From Mermis nigrescens (lineage: Eukaryota > Nematoda > Enoplea > Mermithida > Mermithidae): 64,000 bases of DNA. Of this stretch, positions 1-50,799 are shown piece by piece. The stretch spans positions 15,503,877 to 15,567,876 of the forward strand of contig JAVLUZ010000157.1 of assembly GCA_036768485.1 (NCBI GenBank), read 5' to 3'. Under the pieces are notes generated by a model that did not search any database, had not been told where the DNA came from, and worked only from the letters and a program-made list of their open reading frames with translations. The translations under genes were made by a program, and so were the position numbers. Position 1 is the stretch's first letter, and each line of letters begins with the position of its first letter.

Positions 1-419
1 TTAGCACGAAGAGAAACATGTCTTGCAGTGTTTTAAGAAAAAAAATTGGAAAAACTGCATTTTTTAATTCATTAATAAGACGACACACAGAGTTTGAACG
101 TAATTAATTCAACGATAAGTGTTTTAACAATTTGTGTTAATAACTTTTCAACTACATAAATTTAGAATGAAGTAGCGTACTGTATAACAATTTACATACG
201 AGAAGATGAAAACAGCTAGAAAGGGCTGAATGTTGATTTTAAAGATTGTATGCAATGCAGATAGATATAGAAATAGGAGTTTAAGTTTTTCTTTGCGTAC
301 TGTAACAGTTTACAGTACAGTCAAATTTTTCTAATCTGCTGTACAAATGTCTGATCCGTCTCTGGAAATATTCATGTTGTGCATACATACAACAAACGGA
401 TGAATCATAGTTAATGTGT
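1..419. other. unannotated AT-rich sequence
   Basis: No exon, RNA gene or recognisable repeat was found. It is either the intron of the gene whose exons start at 8,056 or sequence outside it. It ends where the large inverted repeat begins. Confidence 0.5.
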
Positions 420-1929
420 TAGCGCGTACCTATAATATACTGGGTACCCCAACATATGTCTACCCCTACAGCTATAACGGGACACACCTGCGATTCGCAG
501 CAGGTTTTTTTGTTTACACTCAATACCGAACTTGTAATGAGCGTGTAAAGTTTTGGCATAATGTTATAACATGGCGAATTTTAGTGGTTTTTTATCCAGC
601 TTGTACATAACTTTCTGTAAATGTCTCGTACAATATAATGGTATAGAATTGTAGAGGATGGAATTCTCTAGATACATTGTTTTATATAGCATTAGTTCTT
701 GAGGGAGAGTGTGAAGAGTGTGAAAATCTGGGGATGAAAAACAATTTTGGTCGAGTTTTGATTTGTTTGTTCTGCCAAGGACTCCGGTTATTAGTCCGGA
801 GAAATTTTTTCTGATAGAAATGCACTACGGCTTAAGGGCTATTTTTTGCTTACCAGCAAACTTTTGCACACTCAATACGGAGTTAGATCTAGCGGTTTAA
901 ACTTTACACTAAAATGACTAAAATGGATGGTGTTAAAAAATAGATTTTATCTAAGATTTCTCTGCCAACTTTTCTGCTTTTAAGTCACATGTCGCAGCAA
1001 ACCGCGTTTAAAAAAAACGTAAAATTAAGTTATTTATGGGGGTGTATAAAGTTCGAAATCAGGGGTGTAAAATGGGCGAAAAAACACGTTTTTCCTATTT
1101 TGATTGGTAAATATCTCAAATATTTTTGGGAACAGAAGTTTTTTTACATATAAATGTACTACAATTCAAAGGCTACAAACTGGCTGAAACCGAATTTCTT
1201 GGCACTCAATGGGGAGTTAGGTTCAGATTTTTAAACTTTACAATGTAGTGGATGGTGGGAAATAAGTTTTCGTCCGTTTTTTGTTCGCCACTTTCTCCCT
1301 TTAAAAGCTGCGATAGGTCGAATAGAAAAAATTAAAGTAATTATTTCTAAGGGGTACACGTCACAGCGAATTGCGTTTATTTACATAAATATTTAGCTTT
1401 TTTTGGGTGGTGTGAAGTCAATAATTGGGTGTGTTAAACGTCTTTTTGTCTTGTTTTTTTCTGTCAACTTCTTCGTCAATGAATCCGGACATGATCTTAA
1501 GTCTAAAAATGTACCAGGAATCAAACGTGACACGCCAGTTGGGTGCGTTTGTTTACACTGAACAGTGGGGTAGAGTGCTGAACATCTGATATTTATTTGT
1601 AAGACCATTGTGGAGACATGTTGATCTATACATCAGAGTAATGTCAGAATTATAAATCCGACTAAAATCTTCTTTATATACAATTTGTGTATGTGTGAAG
1701 TTTGCACTGCGAATTAACTTTAATTCTAGAGCCTTGTGGAAGCTTAATTTTTACAAAATGTACTACGTAACGTCAGAATTACGAATCTGACTTGTAGTTT
1801 TATCTACACCCAATGGTTGTGTAAATTTTGCACTTTTAATTTATTGTTAATTTGCAGTTTACGCTAGAAATTTATCTTACTTCCAGAGCGTTGCAAAACG
1901 TCAATTTTTTCAAAATAAATTCCGGTAGG

Positions 1930-2375
1930 CACGTTTTTTTTTGTATTCGGCAAAGATTTTTCGCGATGTACAAAGACTTTTGGGGACCGTCTTTGTACAT
2001 GTACAAAGATTTTTTGGAAGACAAAAACTGCAAAAAAGGTTCGAAATTCGTAAAAATTCTCGGCGCTCCGCGCCGAAATGAGCAATTGTGTGTTCTATAT
2101 ATCTTTATAATTTCAGAAATTGCATTTTGAAAGAAAATGCCAAATTTTTTGGCGCTTCGCGCCGTTTTGAGACGATTATTACTGATTTTTGCCCTCAGAA
2201 ACCTAGAAATTGCTAAAATACGTAACCAAAGGTCGAACAACTCTGTTTTTGCCACACTAAAATCGCTACTGTACCATACTATAGTACCCAAAAATTTATG
2301 TGTACGAAATGTACAAAGACTTTTAGGGACCATCTTTGTACATGTACAAACGGACCTTGTACAAAAAAAACACTG
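1930..2375 (+). mobile_element. hAT-like MITE (GTACATGTAC family), copy 1
   Basis: It runs from CACGTTTTTTTTTGTATTCG to ACAAAAAAAACACTG and is flanked by 8-bp near-identical target duplications CCGGTAGG (1,922-1,929) and CCGGCAGG (2,376-2,383). Inside are palindromic GTACATGTAC and GTACAAAGA words at both ends and two GGCGC/GCGCC hairpins. It is non-coding. An 8-bp duplication plus CAC/CAG-type ends is the hAT signature; the assignment is by inference. Confidence 0.85.
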
Positions 2376-4962
2376 CCGGCAGGTGAGGATCACGAATCTG
2401 ACTATGTTTCCTTTACACCCTGTATGTAAAGTTTACACTGCAAATTTAATTTAGTTCCTGAACGTTGCAGAAGCTTTCTTTCCAAAATGTTCCATGTAAA
2501 GTCAGGATAACGAATCTGAGCGTAAATGTTCTTTACACCTAATATTTGCGTAAAATTTATGCTGAAAACCTTTTATCTGTTTAAATAAGGTTTGGTTGTC
2601 TTGTTAAGAAAAGATAATGCTGATGTTTAGAACAATATTGTTTTCTGCGTTCCTGGACTGCTGTCATTATTTTAGCATGTTACTGTACGTGTTTACTGAC
2701 TGATTTACTCAAATCATATTAAGTAAAAGTAGGGTACTAGCAAAAAAACTGCTCCGATGGATAAAAAAGATAAAAAAAGACGAATATACTTGGGATTGTG
2801 GATTAATAAGGAAGTAAAAGGACGGGACTAGGAAAAAACTGCTATGTATATGCCTGAAGTCGCGAAATCTGTTGAATATCAGACTCTTAAAGCAGCGCAA
2901 AAAAACGAAGTGTATTCTGCAGCCTCTGAAAAAGCGCAACCTTCTTTAAATAATTTTCAATGTTTCACCTAAGATTTTATAAGCATAATCTAAGATAATT
3001 ACTTTTTGTAAATTGCTTGCAAGTTGCAACGCTCACTTGCTTCGTATCGTAATTGATAGAAAACTAATTGCAATCGTATTTAAATATGTTTTTTTCTTAT
3101 CATGAGCATTAGAGCAGCAAACCTGACGTCAATTGATTAGTGCACACAATCGTTGCGTGCATGCAAGTGTACCTACATGTAGCCTGTTTCATTTAAGCTT
3201 ACGCGTTTCCTACTGCTGTAAACCAACAATTTCTTTGATTGTCTTGAATGCATCGATGTTTGCTATTTCATTCAATTGGCCTGCTAAGCATTGAAAATTA
3301 CTTAAAGGTTACGCTTTTTCAGAAGCCGCAGAATATACTTCGATTTTTTGCGTTGCTTAGAGAAAGTGATGTTTATCCCCTCCTTTTACATCCTTAATAA
3401 TCCACGATCCCAAGTATATTCGTTTTTTTTGTTCCATCGGAGCATTTTTCTCTGCTAGTACCCTACTTTTAATTCGCATGGTTTGAGTAAATCAGTCAGT
3501 AAGCCCATACGGTAACATGATACAATAATGACAGCAGTCCGAGAACGCGGAAAGCAATATTGTTCTGAACTTCAGCATTGTCTTCTTTAAACAATACAAC
3601 CCTACCTTATTTATACGGATCAAAGGTTTTCAGCATAAACTTTACGCAATTTTTAATTAAGCTTCTGCAACGCTTTGAAACTAAATTTAATTTTCAGTGT
3701 AAACTTACATAACTACGGAGTGTAAACAAATCATACAGTCAGATTCGTAATCCTGACTTTACGGAACATATTTGGAAAAAATTCACCTTTAGCAACCCTC
3801 TGGAAGTGAAAGAAATTATGTAGTGTAAACTACGCATTAACAATAAAGGAATAGTGCAAACTTTACACAAATACTGGCTGTCGAGAAAACTAACATTCAG
3901 ATTCGTAATTCTAACGTTACGTAGAACATTTTGAAAAAAAATTCAACTTCCGCAAAGCTCTGGAACTAAAGTTAATTTGCAGTGTAAACTTTACACAACC
4001 ACAGAGTGCAAAGAAGATTTTAGTCGGACTTGTAATTCTGATATTTCCCTGATATTACCATCAACATTTATGAAACAATTTAGTCTCTACAATGGTCTGA
4101 CGATAAATGAACATTAGATGTAAACCATTTTACACCACTCTTGAGTGTAAACAAGCACGCCCAACTGGCGTATCTTGTTCGATTCCTGGCACATTTTTAG
4201 ACTTGACATCATGTCCAGACTCATAAGCGGAGAAGTTGGCTGGAAAAAAACAAGACAAAAAGACGTTTAACACATTCCATTTTTGACTTTATACCTCCCT
4301 AAAAAGCTAAATATTGATGTAAACAAATGCAATTTGCTGTAACATGTGCCCCTTAGGAAGTTCTTCATTTTTATTCTATTAAATCTATACCGACTTCTCG
4401 ACGGAGAAAGTTACGAACAAAAAACGAACAAAAACGTATTTTATACCATCCAACACATTGTGAACCTTAAAAATCTGAAACTTTCTCCTCATTGAGTGTA
4501 AAGAAATTCGGCTTAAGCCAATTTGTAGCCAGTTATTTTTAATCGTAGTACGTTTGTATATGGAAAATTTCTGTTCCGCAAAATATTTGAGATATTTATC
4601 AATCAAAATAGGGAAAAAACGTGTTTTTTCGCCCATTTTACATCTCTGATTTCGAATTTCACACCTTCATGAATAACTCAATATTGAGTTTTTTAAACGC
4701 GCTTTGCTGCCACGTGTAGCCCTTATACGGTACTTTATTTCTATTTTATTCAATTTATTCCGATTTGTAAGTGGAAAAGTTGGCAGAGAAATCAGAAAAA
4801 ATTTGCTTTTTACACCATCCACTAGAGTGTAAAGTTTAAACCCCTAGATCTAACTCCGTATTGTCTGTACAAAAGTTAGCTGGTGCCGAAAGTAACCCTT
4901 GAGTCGTAGCACATTTCTGCTAGAACAAATTTTTGGGGAATCATAATCGGAGTTGTTGGAAG

Positions 4963-5728
4963 CTACGGTTTTTTTTTTGTATTCGGCAAAGATTTTTCCC
5001 GATGTACAAAGACTTTTCGGGACCGTCTTTGTACATGTACAAAGATTTTTGGGAAGACAAAAATTGCAAAAAAGGTCTATAATTCGAAAAAATTTCGGCG
5101 CTTCGCGCCGGAAATGAGTAATTGTGTGTTCTATATATCTTTATAATGGCAGAAATTGCATTTCAAAAGTAAAAATGTCAAATTTTTCGGCGCTTCGCGC
5201 CGTTTGAGACGATTCTTAGTGATTTTTGCCCTTAGAGACCCAGAAATTAGCTAAAACACACTACGAAAAGTCGAAGAACTCTGTTTTACGATACAAAAAT
5301 CGCTGCTGTACCATATTATAGTACCCAAAAATTTTGTGTGTACAAAATGTACAAAGATTTTTAGGAAGACAAAAACTGTAAAAATGTGTAAAATTCCCAA
5401 AATTTTCGGCGCTTCGCGCCGAACTTCGATCAAATTATTTGTCCTATTTATCTTTAAAATGGCAGAATTTGCATTTAGAATGGAAAAATGTCAATATTTT
5501 TCGGCGCTTCGCGCCGTTTTCAGATAATTTTTAGTAATTTTTAGTGTCATAAACCCAGAAATTAGCTAAAATACACTACCTAAGATCGAAAACCCTGTTT
5601 TACCACACTAAAATCGCTACTGTACTATATTATAGTACACAAAAATTTGCATGTGCAAAATGTACAAAGACTTTTGGGGATCATCTTTGTACATGTACAA
5701 ACGGACCTTGTACAAAAAAAAAACACTG
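4963..5728 (+). mobile_element. hAT-like MITE (GTACATGTAC family), copy 2, double-length
   Basis: It has perfect 8-bp target duplications GTTGGAAG (4,955-4,962 and 5,729-5,736). It is about 320 bp longer than the single-unit copies because the internal hairpin unit occurs twice (around 5,090-5,220 and 5,400-5,560). It ends ACAAAAAAAAAACACTG and is non-coding. Confidence 0.88.
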
Positions 5729-6137
5729 GTTGGAAGACAAAATAAAGGCCGAAATGTGGCTTTAAACCATCAGATTCTTTACATTCTTTACACTGCCACT
5801 CTGGGAATAAGTCACTTTAAAAGAATAAAAAAGATGTTTTGAGCTTGCTTAATTGTTTAGATTTGAAAAAAACAGATTAAACACATTGCAAAACTGAGTT
5901 AGGAAAGTCCGGTAATCGGCCAAAACTTCAAAAAAGTATATACTATAACGTTACAGTAAAACTTTACACGCTCTTTACACACCGGGTAGAAGTGTAAAAA
6001 AATAAAGAAATGAAGAAATGACTTTCGAATTTTTTTATAATCTATCTTTTAAAAAACTGCACAATACAGAAGTGTCCCGGTGTTGCTGTAGGGGGCACTT
6101 ATGTTGGGGTACCTAAGTATATTACAGGTACGCGCTA

Positions 6138-6516
6138 AAGTGCTACCTATGATATACTATGATATGATATGATATGATATGATATACATTTATTTATATG
6201 ATATGCATTTATTTATACATAGGTCTGGAGTGTTAAGAAATTCACACTTCATTTCCTCTTACTCGTCGAAGTCTTTTTGCTGTGATTTTTAGCTTGACGC
6301 AATGGCTTAAATATAGCAAGAAAGAATTTTGCGAACTTTGCAACCACAAATACACATTTATGCCAATTTAGTTGTAGATTCATTGTTGCTCGATTGCGTG
6401 ACTTTTTGATTTAGACGCTTGTAAATCGACGTTTGATGACCTTACTTTTCATTTATCTTTTCCGCCAATAATCAATTTCGATAATTGAATACGAGCTCTT
6501 ACATCATATACATAAG
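6138..6516. other. unannotated stretch with a GATAT microsatellite
   Basis: A (TGATA)n tract lies at about 6,147-6,185. The rest is AT-rich with no exon or RNA gene seen. Confidence 0.5.
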
Positions 6517-6711
6517 CATACATGTAACAGGGGGATCGAGGAATCCCCTATCCAAAGTTGGTCGTCCTCCATCACCCCAAAGCCAGATTTTCGGCCGTTT
6601 CTACATAGGTATTTTTTGGTCGCTCTCGGCCAAAAATTGGAGGTCATTACCTCCTACCACCTAAAAATGGTTGGGGACTCCCCACCCAAATTTTTAGCCG
6701 TTACATGTATG
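6517..6711. repeat. MITE with CATACATGTAAC termini, copy 1
   Basis: It runs from CATACATGTAAC to GTTACATGTATG, a 12-bp inverted terminal repeat, with the family interior TTGGTCG / GGCCAAAAATTGGAGGTCA / GGGGACTCCCC. Related copies lie at 28,051, 29,157, 30,094, 39,490, 41,346 and 45,990. It is non-coding. Confidence 0.8.
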
Positions 6712-7301
6712 CTTAAGAGCGTATGCAAGAGGAGATTGAGTGAGACTTAACGGTGCTAGTCAGACCAGACTACTTTTCAGGAAGTTCAGCTCATTTGACT
6801 AAAAAACTGAATTTTTTCCGAGCGCTAATAACTATACTTTTTCGCTTCCAGATTATAAATGTAACGAAATCATTTTTATTATAAATTCTCAGCTTTTTTA
6901 GATGCTGCTGGATCTTAGTCCATGAGTGACATCCAAGCATGCTCAGTATGAAAATTCTAGAGGGTGGAAGTGGAATTGAAGAAATTTTTTCAAGTGCCCC
7001 TTTTTGTTTTTGCGTTTCTGACAATGTTCTTTCTTCTTAGACGATGAGAACATAAAAAACATATAAGGAAAATCCAATGAAATGTTGTCAAAAATGATGT
7101 TCAAAAATGGCTCTCTGGAAAAATGGTGCTTTTGCACACCAGAACGAATTCCACGATTGTTTAGGAAAATTGTAGGATGGGGGGGGTTGAAAATGTTTTT
7201 ATGGAAGGAAAAATGTTTTGCCCCACCCCTTCCCCAGATCATGTTTGGTGACATCTACAAATATTTTGTAGCAATATGTATGTATGTACGAGTGCATGTG
7301 T

Positions 7302-7746
7302 CAGTTTTTTTGTGCAAGTTCCCTTTGTGCATGTACAAAAACGGTCCTAAAAAGTCCTTGTACATTTCGCACATGCAAATTTTGGAGCGCTGTAATATGG
7401 TGCATTAAAGCTTTCAGTATGATGAAAAGGGGTTTTTCGAACTTTGGTAGTGTATTTTAGTCAATTTCTGGGTTTCAGACGACAAAAATACTAAAGATTG
7501 TCCCAAAACGGCGCAGAGCGTTGAAAAATTTGACATTTTTATTTTCTAAATGCAATTTGTGCCATTATAAAGATATATGTACAGAACAAACAACTACCTC
7601 AATTCAACGCGAAGCACCGAAAATTATCGGGAATTTCAGAGCTTACTGTTTTTGTCTTTTTTGGAAATCTCTATACTACATGTACAAAGACAGTACTAGA
7701 AAGTCTTTGTTCATCGGGGAAAATCTTTGCCGAATGCAAAAAAGTG
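7302..7746 (-). mobile_element. hAT-like MITE (GTACATGTAC family), degenerate copy 3
   Basis: It starts CAGTTTTTTTGTGCAAG and ends near GAATGCAAAAAAGTG. The family interior is recognisable in reverse orientation: AGTCCTTGTACAT, TTTCTGGGTTTCAGACG, ATAAAGATATATGTACAGAA. The GC hairpins are decayed and no clear target duplication remains. The reading frames across it are repeat shadows. Confidence 0.75.
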
Positions 7747-8055
7747 GGATATATGCCCTTTTTCCACATAAAGTTCTGAAAAAATTTCTTTGTTTTTTGT
7801 CTTATATCTGAGCCGGAATTAATTGTCATGAGCTTTGATGCAGCGTTGAGTAAACCAGAAAAAAAGTTTTTTTCTTATTTATAAATGGTCGAAAACGTCA
7901 AAAACGCATATTTTCTGAATTGAATCTGAAGGTTCTTCTAGAGTTAAAATCGGTTGTTTGAAAATGGCAGCTGTACGCCAAATTTTTGCTCGGTATTTTT
8001 CTTTATTTGATAATGACTCGCTCACTCCCGTTTTACCAGCTGCTTTTTTGTACAG

Positions 8056-46959
<38,904 letters not shown>

Positions 46960-47845
46960 GCCGAAGCGTTTTCAGCTTATCAGTAGCTAAATGTAGTTCA
47001 TTTCACGAAACCGTGAACATCGAAAAAAGCATCCCACAGTAACACAGTTTTACACCGCAAAACTTTGTCAACTTCTTAATTCCATGTGCAGTATCAAAGT
47101 ATTTGATTTATTTTAAACCGCTTTGTAGTCGATTTTCAAAGATTTGAAAGTTGTAATTCATGCACAAGTATTCGTGAAATAGACTGCATTATCCTTCGGA
47201 TGAAACGCTAAAAAAATTTCTCAAGCATTTTGTAGCGCATTCTTTCATTTTTGTTTATTTTTTAAGGAAATCCGAGCAAAATTTTGAAAAATCGGGTTCT
47301 GTTAGACAATAATTTTAATTTTTCAAAATTTTCGTTCAAAAAATGTTTATTGTCTGAGTTGAATTAATTTTTGCTAAAATTTGAATTCAAATCGAAATTC
47401 AGAAGTCTAAAATTTTAAAAATTGAGCAGAAAAACGATTGGAGACTAAAATTACTGCTCTACTCTCTTCATGCACCTCGTTTGATTGTATAGTTGATAGT
47501 GCATCAAATAAAATAAGGTACGATGGCGTTGATTTCTATTTTATTTATTTTCGGCTTTTTGTATACAGTGCTATAGCTGAGTCTGTAATGTTCTCTCCAA
47601 ATTTTAAGCTACCTGGTTGGCCAGAGACTTGTAAATTACGAAAGAGCGATTGCAACGCCCGAGGCCATTCAATAATTATTTGTGTATATTAAATTCTTAT
47701 TGAATTGTGTGCATTAATGCGATGGAAATTATCTAACTAATCGCTGTACATTTATTTGAAATAAAATATTTGCTGTCGGAAACTTTGCATTAGAGAATTG
47801 TAACTTAAGCATGTATTCTCGAAAATCAAATCGCTCGTTATCATA
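46960..47845 (+). other. presumed MARCHF6 3'UTR and downstream sequence
   Basis: It follows the TAG at 46,957-46,959. It is AT-rich with no conserved exon recognised. A poly(A)-signal candidate lies at 47,507. Confidence 0.4.
47507..47512 (+). terminator. candidate poly(A) signal AATAAA
   Basis: This is the first AATAAA I noticed downstream of the MARCHF6 stop (about 550 nt). Such hexamers are common by chance in DNA this AT-rich. Confidence 0.25.
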
Positions 47846-48035
47846 GGTGGGCGGCACCAAAGTTCTGTGGGGTTCAAGATTTTTTTTAAAGGTCAAAAAA
47901 TGGCCTTGTGGTATGGCGAAAAAACACAATTTTTCAACGTTTCTCATCGAGCACTACCCATTGGCATCAATAATTGCGAAAAATTGAATTCTGGGGTGCA
48001 TACCCCCCAAACCCCCTTATGCTCAGGTATGCTCA
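47846..48035 (+). repeat. TAGGTGGGC-type repeat, forward copy, shortened
   Basis: TAGGTGGGCGGCACCAAAGT, GGTCAAAAAATGGCC and CTACCCATTGGCATCAA are present. The right end lacks the usual CACGCCCAGG. Confidence 0.78.
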
Positions 48036-48039
48036 TAAT

Positions 48040-49735
48040 GGTCAAAGCTCAAAGAAATTTGTTGAGCAGTTGAATAATTCTTGGTCTGCATACATATCCC
48101 TTCAGTTGGATTAATTTAAAGGCGATTAAAGCTCCAAAGTTGAGTGCTAAAAATTCACGGTGCCTATATTCAATGGCTGAAGAGAGCGGATTTTTCTAAT
48201 AAGCTTACGTGCTTTCTTAGTTCAGAGCTACGGGTTTCCGCTATTATTAGTAAGTAGTCTTTAGCGTTGTGTTAAATCTTATAACGTTTAGTAGGCAATA
48301 CTCTCATGATCTATGCTTCGGAAATATGTCAGGGACGTAGGAGTTTTGGCAAAAAAGTTTTTACGCTTGAACTGTCCTTATTAACAAAATTGAGCGATAA
48401 GAAAAAATTTCAGAAGTCAGATATTTGTTTATCTTACGATCTAAAAGCATAATCTTTTAGCGAAACGATAAGGCATAATGTCTGGAGGAACTTATGTCAG
48501 CAGCTTGAACACGTCGACGTAGGTAGCTTGCATCTGCTAAATATGGTTGCCTATCACGTGCACACATCTTTTGCTATTCTGCGATAGTCTAAGCAAAGAA
48601 GCAAGCATGCCTATTATTAGACCAGAATCGCCATGCTAGGACAGATAAGACTCAAGCGACTGAAGTGAGTCCTAAGCGTGCATGTAATCTGAATTAATGT
48701 GTGTGTCGATAAAATACGTAGGTATATATGCGTACGTGCGCACTTTACCTTTGTATTGCCAATATGTGCAGATAATCTTGCTGTTTTGAAAATGTCAACA
48801 CGCACCTGAAAACATCATTTTTTGCTTTCAATTCGTTGTATTTTGTGATACCTGCCTATAGTCTATTAATTAGTTTCCAATATGTACATTGTTCATTAAT
48901 TAAAAACGCTAGTGACCTTAATCTCAGTTTGGATCTATACTAGATTCATGCAGCGTTTTGCTGTACCCACATCCTTGCTGAACCTCGGGGTCAGACTTGC
49001 TGACCCTCTGGGTTTGGGAGATTTAAGGATCGATCGATTTTCGTCGTAATTTAATGAATCACTGGTGTAACCGACTTCGATATTTCAATCTACCTAAAAA
49101 TGCTACATTCGCCCGCCAATTGAGGCACCTCAGCTTGTACTGAACATGTCTAAAATCCTGTAAATTCAAGAAATTTTGCTAAATTCTTTGCGCTCATTAC
49201 TTTATTGCTGCTAAAAACAACGGGATAATTTTATTTTACGTAAAAGTTTTTTCCGCAACATCTTAAAATCTTTAATTTATAAGGTATGTAATTTAATAAA
49301 TGAATTAAATGGTTATCGAATTTGGTCGGTAGGGATTTTTCTAATGAATAAAATTAGGTAAATAAGGCCTAAAAGTTAATCTAATTTATTTTAGTAATTT
49401 TACCGATTCTTCTCTATTAGATGTAGAAAGTAGAAACACGTGTGCACATTTATTCTAGTCGGTTAGGTTAAACTGGCGGGACAGTCGCTCGCATTATCTA
49501 CTACTTTTGCGCAAATTTGTACGCTTTATTCGCTAGAAAAAAAGGAACGTACGAGCACATATGAATGTAGTAAAATCATTTTATAAAGATGTGAAATGTC
49601 AAAATCGCTTGCTATCGCTTATTCTATGTAAATTTTCTATTCACCGTAATCAGCCCAAGCGGTGTACTACAAAAAAGTCTGTAAAACGGCGAATTTTTGA
49701 TTCTCGACAATAAATATAATTTCAACAGGCTTACG
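48040..49735. other. intergenic stretch
   Basis: No exon, RNA gene or repeat recognised. In particular I found no exon encoding the missing MARCHF6 C-terminal element. Confidence 0.45.
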
Positions 49736-50165
49736 ATCACACATGGGCGTGGGATTTGGGGGTTTATCCCCCAAATCTGGAAGACCTCAAAAAATCGATT
49801 AACCTCCCAGAATTGAATTTTTGACATGTTTTTGGATTTTCGCCGGTTTTGACCCCCAGAATTTGGCTGGTCCTCATGTATGTTTACGACTATGGGCTTT
49901 TTCAAAAAGCTTCAGTTTTCTTATTTCTTATTAATAAAACGGACCTGAATCCATAGGTGGGCAGCACCAAACTTCCGGGTTGCAAGATTTTTTTAAAGGT
50001 CAAAAAATGGCCTTAAAATGGTGGTATAGCGAAAAACACACCATTTTTTCAACGTTTCTCATCGAGCACTATCCATTGGCATCGAAAAATTGCGAGAAAA
50101 AACAAAAAAAATTCAAAAATAGAATTCTGGGGGTATTTTGGTTTCTGGGGGGTGCATACCCCCAA
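49735..50165. repeat. two GGGCGTGGG / TAGGTGGGC repeats
   Basis: 49,738-49,885 is the CACATGGGCGTGGG type ending CCTCATGTATG. 49,955-50,165 is a forward TAGGTGGGC-type copy whose right end runs into the element at 50,167. Confidence 0.75.
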
Positions 50166-50166
50166 A

Positions 50167-50535
50167 CATACCTGGGCAATGGCTGACGGCTCGCCCCGTC
50201 CAGCTTCTAGCCAAAAGGGTGGGTGGGTCTGTACCTGAAAATAGGTGGGTCTTTGCCTGAAAAAGGTGGGTCGTTCAGCTTAATCAGTGGGTCAGTCACT
50301 GAAAAAAGGTGGGTCCATCCATGAAAAAGGTGTCGAACAGTGTAATAAGATGGTTCCTGTGCATGTTTTGGAAACTGATCATGATATGCTGTATCTAGAG
50401 CATTTCCTTAAATTATCTCCAAAAATTTTTTCCCTGTACAAAACATAGCCCCGTCCAAGTTACCCCTTCGCCCCGTCCAACTTTTGCTTCGGTCCGTCCT
50501 GGTGATGGGCCGATATGGGGCATTGCCCAGGTATG
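50167..50535. mobile_element. CATACCTGGGCAATG-ended repeat, copy 2
   Basis: It runs from CATACCTGGGCAATGGC to CATTGCCCAGGTATG, a 15-bp perfect inverted repeat. The interior matches copy 1 almost base for base from 50,300 on, including ATTATCTCCAAAAATTTT. Confidence 0.88.
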
Positions 50536-50574
50536 CCTTTAAACCCCCTCCCAACGCCCAGGTATGCCTGAATC

Positions 50575-50761
50575 CAGGGGCGGATTTAGGGGGCGGGAGG
50601 GGGCGGCCGCCCCCCCCCCATTGGCCCAAAAAAATGCGAAAAATTAAGGATTTTTGAGCGATTTTTGGGTCAAAACGGCTAATTTTTCCGCCCAAGTCAG
50701 GGTTCCGCCCCCCCTTAGGGGTACCGCCCCCCCCCTTAGGAAAATCCTAGATCCGCCACTG
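50575..50761. mobile_element. 187-bp hAT-like MITE of the GGATCCGCC type
   Basis: It has perfect 8-bp target duplications CCTGAATC (50,567-50,574 and 50,762-50,769). It runs from CAGGGGCGGATTTAGGGG to CTAGATCCGCCACTG. It ends 38 nt before the start codon of the cysteine-rich peptide gene. Confidence 0.93.
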
Positions 50762-50799
50762 CCTGAATCTATATAGTTTCGCGTTTTAAAATATTTAGT

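Larger units (their letters stand above)
420..6137. repeat. ~5.7 kb inverted repeat (foldback-type element)
   Basis: The outer ends match in inverted orientation: TAGCGCGTACC then GGTACCCCAACATA at 420-457, and the reverse complement at 6,100-6,137. Inner markers also match in inverted orientation. The segment around 1,080-1,145 pairs with 4,585-4,640, 1,530-1,560 with 4,145-4,180, and 2,740-2,820 with 3,373-3,450. The arms therefore run about 420-2,960 and 3,300-6,137 around a short centre. The arms are studded with GTGTAAA and TTTACAC words. Two MITEs sit at non-equivalent places, so they entered after the arms formed. No coding capacity was seen. Confidence 0.85.

Noticed and set aside
47438..47692. 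84-codon frame downstream of MARCHF6
   Set aside because: No recognisable domain or splice context. It overlaps the presumed 3'UTR and contains the AATAAA candidate.
46960..50799. Search for a MARCHF6 terminal exon with a YLVG-like motif
   Set aside because: I scanned the + strand by eye and found no phase-compatible exon. A tiny or diverged exon could have been missed.
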